Source: CAZZKG01 sp964654825 (GTDB lineage Bacteria; Gemmatimonadota; CAZMKB01). Taken from it: 19,654 bases of DNA. The stretch covers positions 1-19,654 of the forward strand of contig CAZZKG010000060.1 of NCBI GenBank assembly GCA_964654825.1, in the 5' to 3' direction. Below are positions 5,847-14,537 of the stretch, one piece after another. Within the stretch, counting starts at the first letter, position 1; the number at the start of each line of letters is the position of its first letter. Made by a program: the position numbers and the translations under genes. A model generated the notes under the pieces. It saw only the letters and a list, made by a program, of their open reading frames with translations. It had not been told where the DNA came from and did not search any database.

Positions 5847-7682
5847 ATGAGAAAAACACTCGTCAGTCTCCTCCTCCTGTGCCTGACAGCTTCGATGCTT
5901 GTAGCATCGCAGGCACGCAAGAGGAAGCCACTCCCGCCGGTGGATATTTCGTTCAGCGGATATCCGGTTACGAAAGGCGACGTCCCGCCGCATCGATCAT
6001 CCTTTCTCCTTCCGCCGGGTACAGTTCTCGACTCGAGTTATTACGACGCCCAGAGAAACGGAAGTCTCGGCAAGAGGATCTGGATGAACGAGGACGGGAG
6101 CATCCACGCCACATACATGAAGAGCCCCGATTCAGGATTTGCGGATCGAAGCATGATATACTACTATGCCGATGCATTCGGGGGACCGTTCTTCTCTTCC
6201 GGCCCCATCGCCTCCTTCAGAAACGGATACGGGAACGTCTCCTCATATCCGGTCGACACGCCTGGTGTCGGAGCGATCGCCGTTGTCAGTACGCATGACT
6301 CACAGCTTGTCACTGCCTACGCGTTCCCGGACGCCTTCCAGGGTCTCGGGGCTTTCAGCCAGATGGGGACAAATGGCGCGGACCAGGTCATCTGGCCGAA
6401 ACCGATGGTGAACTCCGATGGTTCGATCACCCTGGTCGGCACCCTGATGAACGACCTGAACGTCAACGGCATAACCCACAACGTAGCCTGGGATCACGCT
6501 CCGGACATCGCCACCGGGTTTACTCAGACATGGACATTCCTCGGCCAGGACCCGGCCCGCTGGTCACAGGCAAACATGGAGTATCCATCGGTCGGTTCTG
6601 GTGAAAACGGCAGGGTGGGTATCGTCATCGCCGACTTCGCCATAGACGTTCACTTCTACGAGTCGACCGACAACGGCGTTTCTTTCGCCGAGACGCTGAT
6701 CACCAACGCGGCAGAAGACACGATAGGCCTCCCTTCGGGACCGGACAGCACCACAGCCATCTTTCTCCCCTGGCAGAGCACCGACATCGTCTACGTCGGT
6801 GAGGAGCCGCACGTCGTCTGGTCCGCTCTGCAGGGAGCGGAGAACCCGACGAACGGCATTTACGATTTACGGTCCAGGATCCTCCACTGGAGCCCTTCGA
6901 CGGGCATAGACACCGTGGCAATCTCACGGTACAACAGCACCTGGGTTCAGGACAGCTCCTATGTCAACCCCGGAGCCCGGTTCGCCTCCATCGACTGGCC
7001 CCAGATCGGGCGGTCAGAGGATGGAAGCATCCTGTACTGCGTGTTTACGATGTTCGACGCCAACGACGTGGATGAAACAACCACGGTCGGCTTCGGCGAT
7101 GCATGGGGAACCTACTCTCTCGACAACGGTGTGACCTGGGCCGATGCGATCAACATCACCAATCCGGACGGAACGGTCCTCGGGGCCGATGACAGGTACC
7201 CGAGCCTCCCGCCGGTGGTCTACGATGCGGCGATCGATCCCGGGAAGGACGCCTACATCGTCTACCAGACCGATGATACCGGGGGATCATTCCTCGAGGG
7301 AGAAGAACCCGCGAACATGGACCTCTTCATGTTCCTCGGCGTCGACTTCGATATCCCTTCCGGTATTGACGATGGCAAGGACAAGACGTCAGACCTGCCG
7401 AAGACCTTCGCTCTTCACCAGAACTACCCGAACCCCTTTAATCCGTCGACTACGGTTCGGTTCGAGGTTCCGGAAGGAGCCGGAGAGATCCGGATTTCCA
7501 TCTATGACTCCCGAGGAAGGCTGGTTAACACACTCTTCACCGGGACCATGGAACCGGGTGAACATCAGCTCACCTGGAACGGAGAGGATACCCATGGGGT
7601 GCGGTCAGCATCCGGGATCTATTTTCTCAGGGTGAAAAACGGTACCTCATCCAGCACGATCAAGATGGTGATGGTCAAGTAA
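5847..7682 (+). CDS. Secreted Asp-box protein with C-terminal sorting domain, paralog 2
   Basis: Tandem paralog of the preceding gene, also 611 residues and alignable along its whole length. Signal peptide MRKTLVSLLLLCLTASMLVA. Asp boxes STDNGVSF (273-280) and SLDNGVTW (424-431), and sorting domain with NYPNPFNP at 526-533 ending KMVMVK. Long stretches are nearly identical to paralog 1 (for example around NAAEDT, DIVYVGEEPH and RILHWSPSTGIDT). The region after the signal peptide and the segment around residues 335-375 differ most, as expected if the paralogs have diverged in binding. The ATG at 5847 has AAAGGAGAGG about 5 bases upstream. No clear promoter lies in the 113-base gap, and a strong terminator follows the stop, so the pair is probably one transcription unit. 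Function unknown; a surface-exposed propeller is the best structural guess. Confidence 0.88.
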   Translation: MRKTLVSLLLLCLTASMLVASQARKRKPLPPVDISFSGYPVTKGDVPPHRSSFLLPPGTVLDSSYYDAQRNGSLGKRIWMNEDGSIHATYMKSPDSGFADRSMIYYYADAFGGPFFSSGPIASFRNGYGNVSSYPVDTPGVGAIAVVSTHDSQLVTAYAFPDAFQGLGAFSQMGTNGADQVIWPKPMVNSDGSITLVGTLMNDLNVNGITHNVAWDHAPDIATGFTQTWTFLGQDPARWSQANMEYPSVGSGENGRVGIVIADFAIDVHFYESTDNGVSFAETLITNAAEDTIGLPSGPDSTTAIFLPWQSTDIVYVGEEPHVVWSALQGAENPTNGIYDLRSRILHWSPSTGIDTVAISRYNSTWVQDSSYVNPGARFASIDWPQIGRSEDGSILYCVFTMFDANDVDETTTVGFGDAWGTYSLDNGVTWADAINITNPDGTVLGADDRYPSLPPVVYDAAIDPGKDAYIVYQTDDTGGSFLEGEEPANMDLFMFLGVDFDIPSGIDDGKDKTSDLPKTFALHQNYPNPFNPSTTVRFEVPEGAGEIRISIYDSRGRLVNTLFTGTMEPGEHQLTWNGEDTHGVRSASGIYFLRVKNGTSSSTIKMVMVK

Positions 7683-7713
7683 TAATCGCTCAGCCCGGTG
7701 AACACCGGTTTAT

Positions 7714-7752
7714 GGACAGGCACCGAATCTTCCGGTGTCTGTCCTTTTTTTT
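7714..7752 (+). terminator. Rho-independent terminator after paralog 2
   Basis: A 12-bp stem (7714-7725 GGACAGGCACCG with 7733-7744, one G-T wobble), a 7-base loop and a run of eight T (7745-7752). It lies 32 bases after the stop codon and ends the transcript of the two paralogs. No other convincing hairpin with a T-run lies between the GT2 stop and this point. Confidence 0.93.
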
Positions 7753-7817
7753 CGTGCGCCCGGCAGGGCGTACCTGCTTGTAGGTGGAAATACACTATGC
7801 CCATAACCTGCCCAATA

Positions 7818-7856
7818 GAGCGTTCTCCGTTCTTCCGGAAGGTGAGGAACACGCTC
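7818..7856. repeat. Weak inverted repeat in the spacer before element copy B
   Basis: GAGCGT (7818-7823) and ACGCTC (7851-7856) form perfect 6-base arms about 27 bases apart, with the palindrome TTCCGGAA between them. There is no T-run and no gene. It is the only structure I see in 7753-7872, and its meaning is unknown. Confidence 0.3.
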
Positions 7857-7872
7857 CATCCCTTCTCTCCTT

Positions 7873-8037
7873 AGTGGCCCTGTTCATAAATACGCGTGTC
7901 TTCGGTCAACGATTCATCCCGACCCACCGCGTTGCTCGTCGGTTAAATACACTCCGGGTATTCGCCCTCCTCGCGCCTTGTGGTTCGGGCACCTCGCCGA
8001 CCTCGATACGTCACCGTTATTTATGAGCAGGACCACT
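7873..8037 (+). mobile_element. MITE-like inverted-repeat element, copy B
   Basis: 165-base copy of the element at 3532-3703, in the same orientation. The left end, AGTGGCCCTGTTCATAAATA, matches copy A except for one base. The right end (reverse complement AGTGGTCCTGCTCATAAA) has one extra base near the inner edge. The interior keeps the order CATCCCGACCCA, GCGTTGCTCGTCGGT, GGGTATTCGCCCTCCTCG and TGGTTCGGGC, while the bases between these blocks have diverged. No protein-coding potential. Copies A and B together bracket the two paralogous secreted-protein genes with their promoter and terminator. No reliable target duplication is visible. Confidence 0.8.
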
Positions 8038-8066
8038 TATATCCAAAAATAATTGTATTAATTGAT

Positions 8067-8106
8067 TTGACAAACGACGACATATATTATAGATTGTAAT
8101 ATTATA
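8067..8106 (+). promoter_or_regulatory. Promoter and candidate operator of the PadR-efflux operon
   Basis: TTGACA (8067-8072), a 17-base spacer and TAGATT (8090-8095), in a conspicuously AT-rich stretch. An imperfect palindrome (8083-8106, arms TATATTAT and ATATTATA matching at 7 of 8 positions, 8-base centre) covers the -10 box. PadR-family proteins bind AT-rich dyads in their own promoters, so this is the best operator candidate. The leader to the PadR start is about 135 bases and holds no gene that I can support. Operator assignment is inference. Confidence 0.55.
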
Positions 8107-8236
8107 AAGTAGAATAGTATGACCCGTGCCCTGAAGGAGATTTTTTCAAACAGGAGATGTTCCCCCTCTCCACGGGCCTGGTTTCCCATTCCATCATACC
8201 GGACGGATGCGGGAATATCATCAACCGGAGGTATCA

Positions 8237-8821
8237 ATGTCGAAGAATGACCTCGCCATTCTCGGTCTCCTGGACGAAGGGGAAAAATACGGCTACCAGA
8301 TCCACCAGCAGATCACCGAACGGAACATGGACATCTGGGCGAAGATCAGTATCTCTTCCATCTACAATACCCTCAACATCCTCAGAGAGAGGGGAATGGT
8401 TGAAACGAGGAAGCTGAAGGTCGGGAAAACGCCGGAGCGAAACATTTACCGTATCACCCGGCTCGGCGAGCAGATGCTGACGAAACTCGTCGAGAGTTTC
8501 CTGGGAACCTGCGAGATGGGTGAATACCCGTTCGGCCTCGGCTTAGCATTTATTTCTTCCCTTCCGCGGCAGACGGCGGAGGGTATAATCAAACAGCGTA
8601 TCTCGCGGCTCGAGGAAGAGCTGACCTATCTCACCGAAAGAATGAGCACCCTCAGAGACCAGATCCCCCTCAACTGGTACCTCCTGAACAAGAACGGTTG
8701 CAATCACATCGAAAGTGAGCTGAAATGGTGCCGGGAGCTACTTCGAGAGATCAAACAGGTGGGCAGCTGGGAAGCGTTCTGTTCGCCCAGAACCGAGGGA
8801 GGGGCAGATCATGAAAAATGA
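8237..8821 (+). CDS. PadR-family transcriptional regulator
   Basis: 194 residues. The N-terminal winged helix-turn-helix (about 1-80) has the PadR pattern ILGLLDEGEKYGYQIHQQI, followed by the recognition region SSIYNTLNILRERGMV, a wing (TPERNIYRIT) and LGEQML. The rest is a longer helical C-terminal domain (80-190), including a heptad-like stretch ISRLEEELTYLTERM that should form the dimerisation coiled coil, as in the larger PadR/Vir-like class. These regulators usually repress efflux genes and release DNA on binding a hydrophobic ligand. The start at 8237 is chosen because CCGGAGG lies about 6 bases upstream and the protein then begins directly with the wHTH; an upstream in-frame ATG at 8207 lacks a ribosome site. 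The 3' end overlaps the TolC-like gene by 11 bases, so regulator and pump are translationally coupled. Confidence 0.93.
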   Translation: MSKNDLAILGLLDEGEKYGYQIHQQITERNMDIWAKISISSIYNTLNILRERGMVETRKLKVGKTPERNIYRITRLGEQMLTKLVESFLGTCEMGEYPFGLGLAFISSLPRQTAEGIIKQRISRLEEELTYLTERMSTLRDQIPLNWYLLNKNGCNHIESELKWCRELLREIKQVGSWEAFCSPRTEGGADHEK

Positions 8822-10229
8822 GGTCAAAATTTTCACTCTTTATTTCGCTTTCTCCGGTCTTCTGCTTGTACCTGCACTCTTTCTTTGCAACACTCGCGTC
8901 GTCTCCGCGGAGGAGTACTATGTACAGGGCAACACACTCAGCCTCGATGAGGCCATACGTATCGCTCTTGATAACAACCACCAGGTAAAAGCGGAAACCC
9001 ACGAGCTGCGGTCGAGGCGCTGGGAAGTAAACCTGGCAAAAAGTATGATGCTCCCACGGATAAGCCTCGACATGGGGTACACTCGCGTGGACAACGGCAC
9101 GGTGAGGCGGGGAAACGTCTTCACGGAGGTCGGGAGGGAACTCGTCAGACAGTTTGCTCCTGACCAGGATCCCAATGACATCCGTCCCGGAGCGTGGGCT
9201 GACATGTTCTCCACTTCGCTGTCGCTCACGCAGCCAATCTACAACGGCGGCAAGGAATTCGCGAATCTGAGCATGTCACGAGCACTCGAACGTTCGGCTT
9301 CCCTCGTCCTCCTCGACACAAAAGGCAACACAATCCTCCAGGTGAAAGAACGCTACTACCAGACTCTGAAAGCGGCAGAACTCGTGAGACTCATGGAAGA
9401 GACCCTCACATCCTCCCGGGAGCACCGCCATAACGCAGAAAAACTCGAGGAGGCGGGACTGCGCAGTCACACCGACGTCCTGAGACTCGAAGTGAAGGAA
9501 TCAAGTGATGAAGGATTACTCCTCGATGCGCAAAACGGCCTGTCCATTTCGAAGAGACTTCTCGAAGAAACTCTTGCTGTTCGGCTTCCCCCTGACATCG
9601 AACTGGCACCCCCTATCGAAGGGCCGCGGGAACCGGAGTTCTCCCTGGAGACAGCGATCAGCGAGGCTTTACGGAAACATCCTTCACTCAGGTCCATGGA
9701 TGCTCAGGTGGATGCGAGTGATGCCGGGGTAAGTCTGGCCTGGTCCGAATTTCTTCCGCAGGTGAATCTTGTCTACAATCTCTCCTGGGAGACCAACAAT
9801 ACAATCGACCTCGACAGTTTTCACTTCTGGAGTGCGGGCTTCACCATGAGACTCCCCCTGTTCAACAGCTTCGGCGACTGGGCCGAACTCCAGCGATCGA
9901 AAGCCCAGCTGAACAGGCTCAGAGAGTTGCGGGAAGGGACGAAGACGAGTGTTGAAACGGCCGTCACACAGGCATACCTCGACGTGGTATCTTCGGTGAA
10001 GAAATGGAAGGCCGCAGGGAAAGGCGAAGAACACGCTACCGAAAACCTCAAATCGATCCGAAAGAAATATGAAGTCGGCCTGGTGGCCCACCTGGACCTA
10101 CTCGATGCCCAGGTGGCTTATACCAATGCAGTGACAAGTTCGATCAACGCACTCTATGATCATTACATCGCAGTCGCACGGCTCGAACAATCCATGGGAC
10201 AGCTCGATTACAGACGGGAGGGCCTCTAA
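8811..10229 (+). CDS. TolC-like outer membrane efflux protein
   Basis: 472 residues with a long signal peptide (1 to about 33, cleavage after VVSA). The mature part has two OEP repeats, roughly 40-245 and 270-465, each rich in long amphipathic helices, with GNTLSLDEAIRIALDNN at the beginning and FSLETAISEALRKHPSL opening the second half, the usual repeat starts. SLTQPIYNGG and MRLPLFNSFGDW correspond to the outer-membrane strand regions of each half. It forms the trimeric channel-tunnel that carries substrates from the periplasmic adaptor and RND pump out of the cell. GGGAGGGG lies about 7 bases before the ATG, inside the padR coding end. The stop overlaps the next start (TAATG). No lipobox, so it is not lipidated like the OprM branch. 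Confidence 0.93.
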   Translation: MKNEVKIFTLYFAFSGLLLVPALFLCNTRVVSAEEYYVQGNTLSLDEAIRIALDNNHQVKAETHELRSRRWEVNLAKSMMLPRISLDMGYTRVDNGTVRRGNVFTEVGRELVRQFAPDQDPNDIRPGAWADMFSTSLSLTQPIYNGGKEFANLSMSRALERSASLVLLDTKGNTILQVKERYYQTLKAAELVRLMEETLTSSREHRHNAEKLEEAGLRSHTDVLRLEVKESSDEGLLLDAQNGLSISKRLLEETLAVRLPPDIELAPPIEGPREPEFSLETAISEALRKHPSLRSMDAQVDASDAGVSLAWSEFLPQVNLVYNLSWETNNTIDLDSFHFWSAGFTMRLPLFNSFGDWAELQRSKAQLNRLRELREGTKTSVETAVTQAYLDVVSSVKKWKAAGKGEEHATENLKSIRKKYEVGLVAHLDLLDAQVAYTNAVTSSINALYDHYIAVARLEQSMGQLDYRREGL

Positions 10230-11335
10230 TGAGAATCACCACACGAAGAGTGCTCATGGGAATCGGGGTGCTCATACTCGTTCTGGCACTGCTGACATAC
10301 TTCACGAGCGCAGGAAGAGAAACAAAAGTGGCCGTCGAATCGATAACAGCCGGACCAAAAACGATCGGCACGATCGTCGCTGAACTCCGCGATGTCCCGC
10401 TCTCCGTGACGGAAGTCGGTATCGTGAAGGCGAAAAACCAGGTCACCGTTATCGCCGAGGCCTCGGGGAAAGTCGTCGAGGTGAAGCGTGATGTAGGAGA
10501 TCATGTCCGAAAGAGTGAAGTAATCATTGTTCTCGAGGATGAGATTCCCCGTCTCTCCTTCGACGAAGCCAGAGGAGATCTCATCATCCGAGAGGCGTCA
10601 TTCGAAAAGGCACAGAAAGACCTCGAGCGGGCGGAGAATCTTTACAAAAGCAAGGACATCAGCCTGGACGGCCTCGAATCGTCACGGCTCGCCTTCAAGA
10701 ATGCCGAGGGGAACCTCCTCCGGGCTCGAGCCCTCGTCGACATCAGGGAGAAACAGTACCGGGACACCCGTATATCCTCACCGATCGAGGGTATCGTGAC
10801 CTCGAGGATACCGGATCCGGGGGACATGGTGAGTGCCGCTACGCCGGTGGCGGTGGTTGTCGATCCGGAGAGCGTAAAAGTCACACTGGGGATAGCGGAC
10901 ACCAAAATCCCGAAGATACGGGAAGGCCAGAGCTGCCTAATCACCATCGATGCGTATCCTGATCGAGGATTCCCCGGAATCGTCAGGAGTGTCAGCCTCA
11001 AAGCCGATGACGACTCGGGTACCTTCCCCGTCGAAGTTGTTGCTCCGAATACGGATGACCTTTCAATCAGATCCGGCATGGTCGCGAGAGTTTCGATCGA
11101 CATTGAAACACTGAAAGATGCGATCCTCATCACGAAGGATGCGATAGAAAAGCAGCACGGGAAGGAGATCGTATTCGTCGTCGAAGGTGGGAGGGCTGTC
11201 GAGAGGGCGGTTACCCGTGGTCCTTCGATCGGTGAGAAAACCGTCCTGACGAGCGGTGTTTCTCCCGGTGACAGCGTGGTCGTCGTCGGTGCCGAGAACC
11301 TGTCGGATGGTGATCCCGTGAGGGAGGGTATCTAG
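10229..11335 (+). CDS. RND periplasmic adaptor (membrane fusion protein)
   Basis: 368 residues. An N-terminal hydrophobic segment (about 8-26) without a lipobox anchors it in the inner membrane. Order: barrel-sandwich (lipoyl) half VIAEASGKVVEVKRDVGDHV (74-93), alpha-helical hairpin from about 110 to 178 (rich in E, K, R and L, with a turn near KSKDIS), second lipoyl half SSPIEGIVTSRIPDPGDMV (183-201), beta-barrel, and membrane-proximal domain with IRSGMVARVSIDIE. It bridges the inner-membrane pump to the TolC-like channel and opens it. The gene starts by TAATG overlap with the TolC-like gene and ends by TAGTG overlap with the pump gene, so stoichiometry is probably set by coupled translation. 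The substrate class cannot be read from the adaptor. Confidence 0.94.
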   Translation: MRITTRRVLMGIGVLILVLALLTYFTSAGRETKVAVESITAGPKTIGTIVAELRDVPLSVTEVGIVKAKNQVTVIAEASGKVVEVKRDVGDHVRKSEVIIVLEDEIPRLSFDEARGDLIIREASFEKAQKDLERAENLYKSKDISLDGLESSRLAFKNAEGNLLRARALVDIREKQYRDTRISSPIEGIVTSRIPDPGDMVSAATPVAVVVDPESVKVTLGIADTKIPKIREGQSCLITIDAYPDRGFPGIVRSVSLKADDDSGTFPVEVVAPNTDDLSIRSGMVARVSIDIETLKDAILITKDAIEKQHGKEIVFVVEGGRAVERAVTRGPSIGEKTVLTSGVSPGDSVVVVGAENLSDGDPVREGI

Positions 11336-14300
11336 TGTCTTTCTTCAAGCTCTCGGTCGACAATCCGGTCCTCGTGAACATGGTGATGATCGGCATCATC
11401 ATCCTGGGGACTTTCTCCTATCTGTCCCTGCCCCGGGAGGAGATGCCGGAGATCAACTTCAACTGGGTTTATATCGTTACGACCTATCCGGGTGCCTCTT
11501 CCGAGGAAATCGAAAAGCTCGTCACCATTCCGATCGAAGAAGAGATCCAGGATGTCGACAAAATAGACATGATCACGTCGACATCCGCCGAAGGTAATTC
11601 CATGATCAGTGTGAAGTTCGAGATGATCAGCCAGGACGAATTCGACAAGAGTCTCAACGACCTGAGGGCCGAACTCGACAAAGTGACCGATCTGCCGGAG
11701 GACGCGGAAGACCCTTACGTGTTCCAGCTCAAGACGAGCACCTGGCTCCCCATGCTGAACGTTGTAATATACGGTGACGCTCCGGAGGAGGTTCTCAAAG
11801 AAACCGCGGAGAACCTCAAGGACAGGATCGGGGACCTCAAAGACATCTCGAAGGTGAGGCTTGCAGGTGCCAGAGATCGGGAAATCTGGGTTGAGGTCGA
11901 TCCTTCCAGGCTCGAAGCTTACCATCTCAGCATCCAGGAAGTCGTCGAGGCCATCAAAGTCAGCAACATGGACATGCCGAGCGGCCGTATCAAAACCGGC
12001 AGATCCGAATACCTGGTGAGATCTCTTGGTGAGTCAGCTGACGCGGAAGAGGTCGGCAAGATCGTCGTCCGAAGGACGGTGGGGTCGCGTGGAATCCGCC
12101 TGGAAGACATCGCCCGGGTGAAGGACACGTTTGAGGAACCGAAGACTTACTCCCGCCTCGACGGAGAAAAGAGCATCACGATCATCGTTCAGAAGAAAAC
12201 CGAAGGAAACACGATACGGCTGATCAAGCAGATCAGGGAGCTGGTTCAGGGGGAAAGCGCATTGTTCCCGGAGGGCGTGAAGGTGGAATTCACCAACGAC
12301 ACGTCAACCAGGATCAAGAATTCCCTCAGTAAACTCCAGTCGAATGCGCTGTTCGGGATGATTCTTGTCATCCTGATCCTCTATGCCTTTCTCGGCTGGA
12401 GAAATTCCATCTTTGCCGGCATCGGGATTCCCATCTCCTTCATGTGCACGTTTCTTTTCATGAAGTGGTATGGAGAATCTCTCAGCAGCAACTCACTCTT
12501 CGGGCTTGTACTCGTTCTCGGTATCATTGTCGATGACGCGATCGTCATCATCGAGAATTCGTACCGATACATGCAGAAGGGCCTCTCGCCGAGAGAGGCT
12601 GTTCTCAAAGGAGCTCCGGAGGTGGCGGTTCCCGTTCTTTCTTCCATCCTCACCACGATCGCGGCCTTTCTACCACTCATGCTCATGCCTGGTATCGTGG
12701 GTGAATTCATGAAAATCATCCCCATCGTGGTGTCCTTCGCGCTGATCGCTTCACTCATCGAGGCATTCTGCATTCTCCCATCTCACATCGCCGACTGGGG
12801 CGGCGTCGGCAATCCCGAATCGAAGAGCGAACTGTTCTTCGGTTCCCTGAGGAGATCCTACCGCAGGGGGATGATCCGTATCCTGAGATGGCGATATCTC
12901 GCTGTGTTAATAGTCCTGGGCTCGGCCGCCATGCTCGCAGGTGTCATCCCGCTGATCGGTGTGGACATGTTCGCAGACGAGGAAGTGTCCCAGTTTTTCG
13001 TTCGGGTGAAGATGCCCGTCGGGACGAGGCTCGAAGAGACCGACGCGGTACTCAAGTACATCGAAACCCGGGCTCTCGAATTGCCATCGGAAGAGGTGGC
13101 CTCGGTGACAGGCGTGGCCGGTATCCTCAACACGGACAAGGAGACGATCGTAAACTCGCATGTCGGGGAGGTGACGGTGGATCTCGTCGAAGAAAAGGAC
13201 CGTGAGCGGCATTCCGATGAGATCATGGCTGATCTTCGGGGGCGGATTGACGGTCTCCCGGGCCTGAGGTACCTGGAATTCGCCAGGGTCCCGACGGGTC
13301 CGCCAATCGGGAAAGCGGTCGAGGTCAAAGTGAAAGGACGGTACATGGATGAACTCCAGGAGGTCGCCCGGCTCGTAGAGGATGAGCTTTCCGGCATGCC
13401 CGGAGTGATCGACATCACCGATGACTGCGACAGGGGAAAGAAGGAGATCCGGATCGACATCGATGAACAGAAGGCGGCGCTTTATGGGTTCACGAATCTT
13501 GATATTTCCATGGCTCTGCGTACCGCTTTCGAGGGGGAAAACGCGTCATCCATCATGGACGGGGATGAAGAGGTGGACATCGTCGTGAAGTTCAGGGAAG
13601 ACGAAGCGGATCTCCTGGAGACACTGGAATCTCTCAAGATCAGGAGCCGAACCGGAGTACTCATCCCGCTCAGGAATTTCACGCGGTTCTCATGGGACCG
13701 GGGAATTGCCGAAATAAAGCGGTTCAATCTCGATCGCGCCATCACTGTGAGTGCGGACATAGACAAGGATGCCACCGACATATCGACGGTGAACAACACC
13801 CTGAAAGAAAGGTTCCAGACAATAGGGAAGGCCCATCCAGGGTACAGCCTGGATTTTCGCGGGGAATTCGCCGAATTCAAGGAGACCTTCAGCGACATCG
13901 GGTATCTGTTCATGATAGGGATCGCGATCATCCTTATAATCCTGGGGTCACAATTCGGTTCCTGGATTCAGCCGGTCATCATCCTCTTCACCATCCCCTT
14001 CGCGTTCATCGGTGCCATGCTGGGGCTCCTCATCGGTGGCAACCCATTCAGCATCGTCACGCTGTACGGAATGGTGGCCCTCGCAGGTGTGGCTCTCAAC
14101 GACTCGATCGTATTGATCGATTTCATCAACAAGGGTAGACAAAACGGCGCCAACCACTGGCACGCCATCATCAATGCCGGGAGTACGAGGTTACGGCCCA
14201 TCATCCTGACAACACTGACCACCGTGTCCGGTCTGCTTCCCATGGCGATCGGCCTCGGCGGCAGGTCTGTCGTCTGGCAGCCGCTCGCCAACACCATTAT

Positions 14301-14427
14301 CTGGGGCCTGCTCATGGCTACTTTCCTCACCCTTTTCATCATCCCCTCCCTTTATGCGATAACCCTCGACCTGACGAAGGCCGCCGAATGGATTTTCAGG
14401 GGGTCCCGGGACGGCTCCGGGAGATGA
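11335..14427 (+). CDS. RND efflux transporter permease (AcrB-like)
   Basis: 1030 residues, the usual length of the family. TM1 follows SVDNPVLVNMVMIGIIILGTF, and the first periplasmic loop opens with REEMPEINFNWVYIVTTYPGAS. TM4 contains GIIVDDAIVIIEN with the proton-relay aspartate pair D400-D401, followed by REAVLKGAPEVAVPVLSSILTTIAAFLPL. After the second periplasmic loop the C-terminal six membrane segments include GMVALAGVALNDSIVLIDFI (N922-D923) in TM10, where AcrB has its lysine; the ND version is common in non-AcrB branches. It is driven by the proton gradient and takes substrates from the periplasm or outer leaflet. It starts with GTG overlapping the adaptor stop. Last gene of the operon; only a hairpin without a T-run follows. 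Drug, lipid or metal specificity is not decided by the sequence; the DD pair argues against a metal-only HME type. Confidence 0.95.
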   Translation: MSFFKLSVDNPVLVNMVMIGIIILGTFSYLSLPREEMPEINFNWVYIVTTYPGASSEEIEKLVTIPIEEEIQDVDKIDMITSTSAEGNSMISVKFEMISQDEFDKSLNDLRAELDKVTDLPEDAEDPYVFQLKTSTWLPMLNVVIYGDAPEEVLKETAENLKDRIGDLKDISKVRLAGARDREIWVEVDPSRLEAYHLSIQEVVEAIKVSNMDMPSGRIKTGRSEYLVRSLGESADAEEVGKIVVRRTVGSRGIRLEDIARVKDTFEEPKTYSRLDGEKSITIIVQKKTEGNTIRLIKQIRELVQGESALFPEGVKVEFTNDTSTRIKNSLSKLQSNALFGMILVILILYAFLGWRNSIFAGIGIPISFMCTFLFMKWYGESLSSNSLFGLVLVLGIIVDDAIVIIENSYRYMQKGLSPREAVLKGAPEVAVPVLSSILTTIAAFLPLMLMPGIVGEFMKIIPIVVSFALIASLIEAFCILPSHIADWGGVGNPESKSELFFGSLRRSYRRGMIRILRWRYLAVLIVLGSAAMLAGVIPLIGVDMFADEEVSQFFVRVKMPVGTRLEETDAVLKYIETRALELPSEEVASVTGVAGILNTDKETIVNSHVGEVTVDLVEEKDRERHSDEIMADLRGRIDGLPGLRYLEFARVPTGPPIGKAVEVKVKGRYMDELQEVARLVEDELSGMPGVIDITDDCDRGKKEIRIDIDEQKAALYGFTNLDISMALRTAFEGENASSIMDGDEEVDIVVKFREDEADLLETLESLKIRSRTGVLIPLRNFTRFSWDRGIAEIKRFNLDRAITVSADIDKDATDISTVNNTLKERFQTIGKAHPGYSLDFRGEFAEFKETFSDIGYLFMIGIAIILIILGSQFGSWIQPVIILFTIPFAFIGAMLGLLIGGNPFSIVTLYGMVALAGVALNDSIVLIDFINKGRQNGANHWHAIINAGSTRLRPIILTTLTTVSGLLPMAIGLGGRSVVWQPLANTIIWGLLMATFLTLFIIPSLYAITLDLTKAAEWIFRGSRDGSGR

Positions 14428-14435
14428 ATCACGAA

Positions 14436-14453
14436 TTGTTCTCCCGGGAACAA
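14436..14453 (+). other. Hairpin 9 bases after the pump gene
   Basis: TTGTTC (14436-14441) and GAACAA (14448-14453) form a 6-bp stem around TCCCGG. There is no T-run behind it, so it is a weak candidate for transcript 3'-end protection rather than a standard terminator. Confidence 0.3.
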
Positions 14454-14478
14454 CGTACGAATGCCGGCTCCTCTTTCA

Positions 14479-14507
14479 TTGACAGGGAAACAAGGTTGTA
14501 GTAATAT
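14479..14507 (+). promoter_or_regulatory. Promoter of the DMT transporter gene
   Basis: TTGACA (14479-14484), a 17-base spacer and TAATAT (14502-14507, four of six positions). The predicted start is near 14514, so the leader before the ATG at 14538 is only about 24 bases and contains no Shine-Dalgarno match. Confidence 0.6.
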
Positions 14508-14537
14508 CCATCATATCACTTCTGGATTTTTCAACTC

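Noticed and set aside
3527..8042. Target-site duplications at the ends of the two MITE-like copies
   Set aside because: Flanks of copy A do not match each other; copy B shows only a possible TTA on both sides, which is too short to claim.
8207..8236. Earlier ATG for the PadR gene
   Set aside because: Adds ten residues not expected before the winged helix and lacks a ribosome site, whereas the ATG at 8237 has GGAGG at ideal distance.
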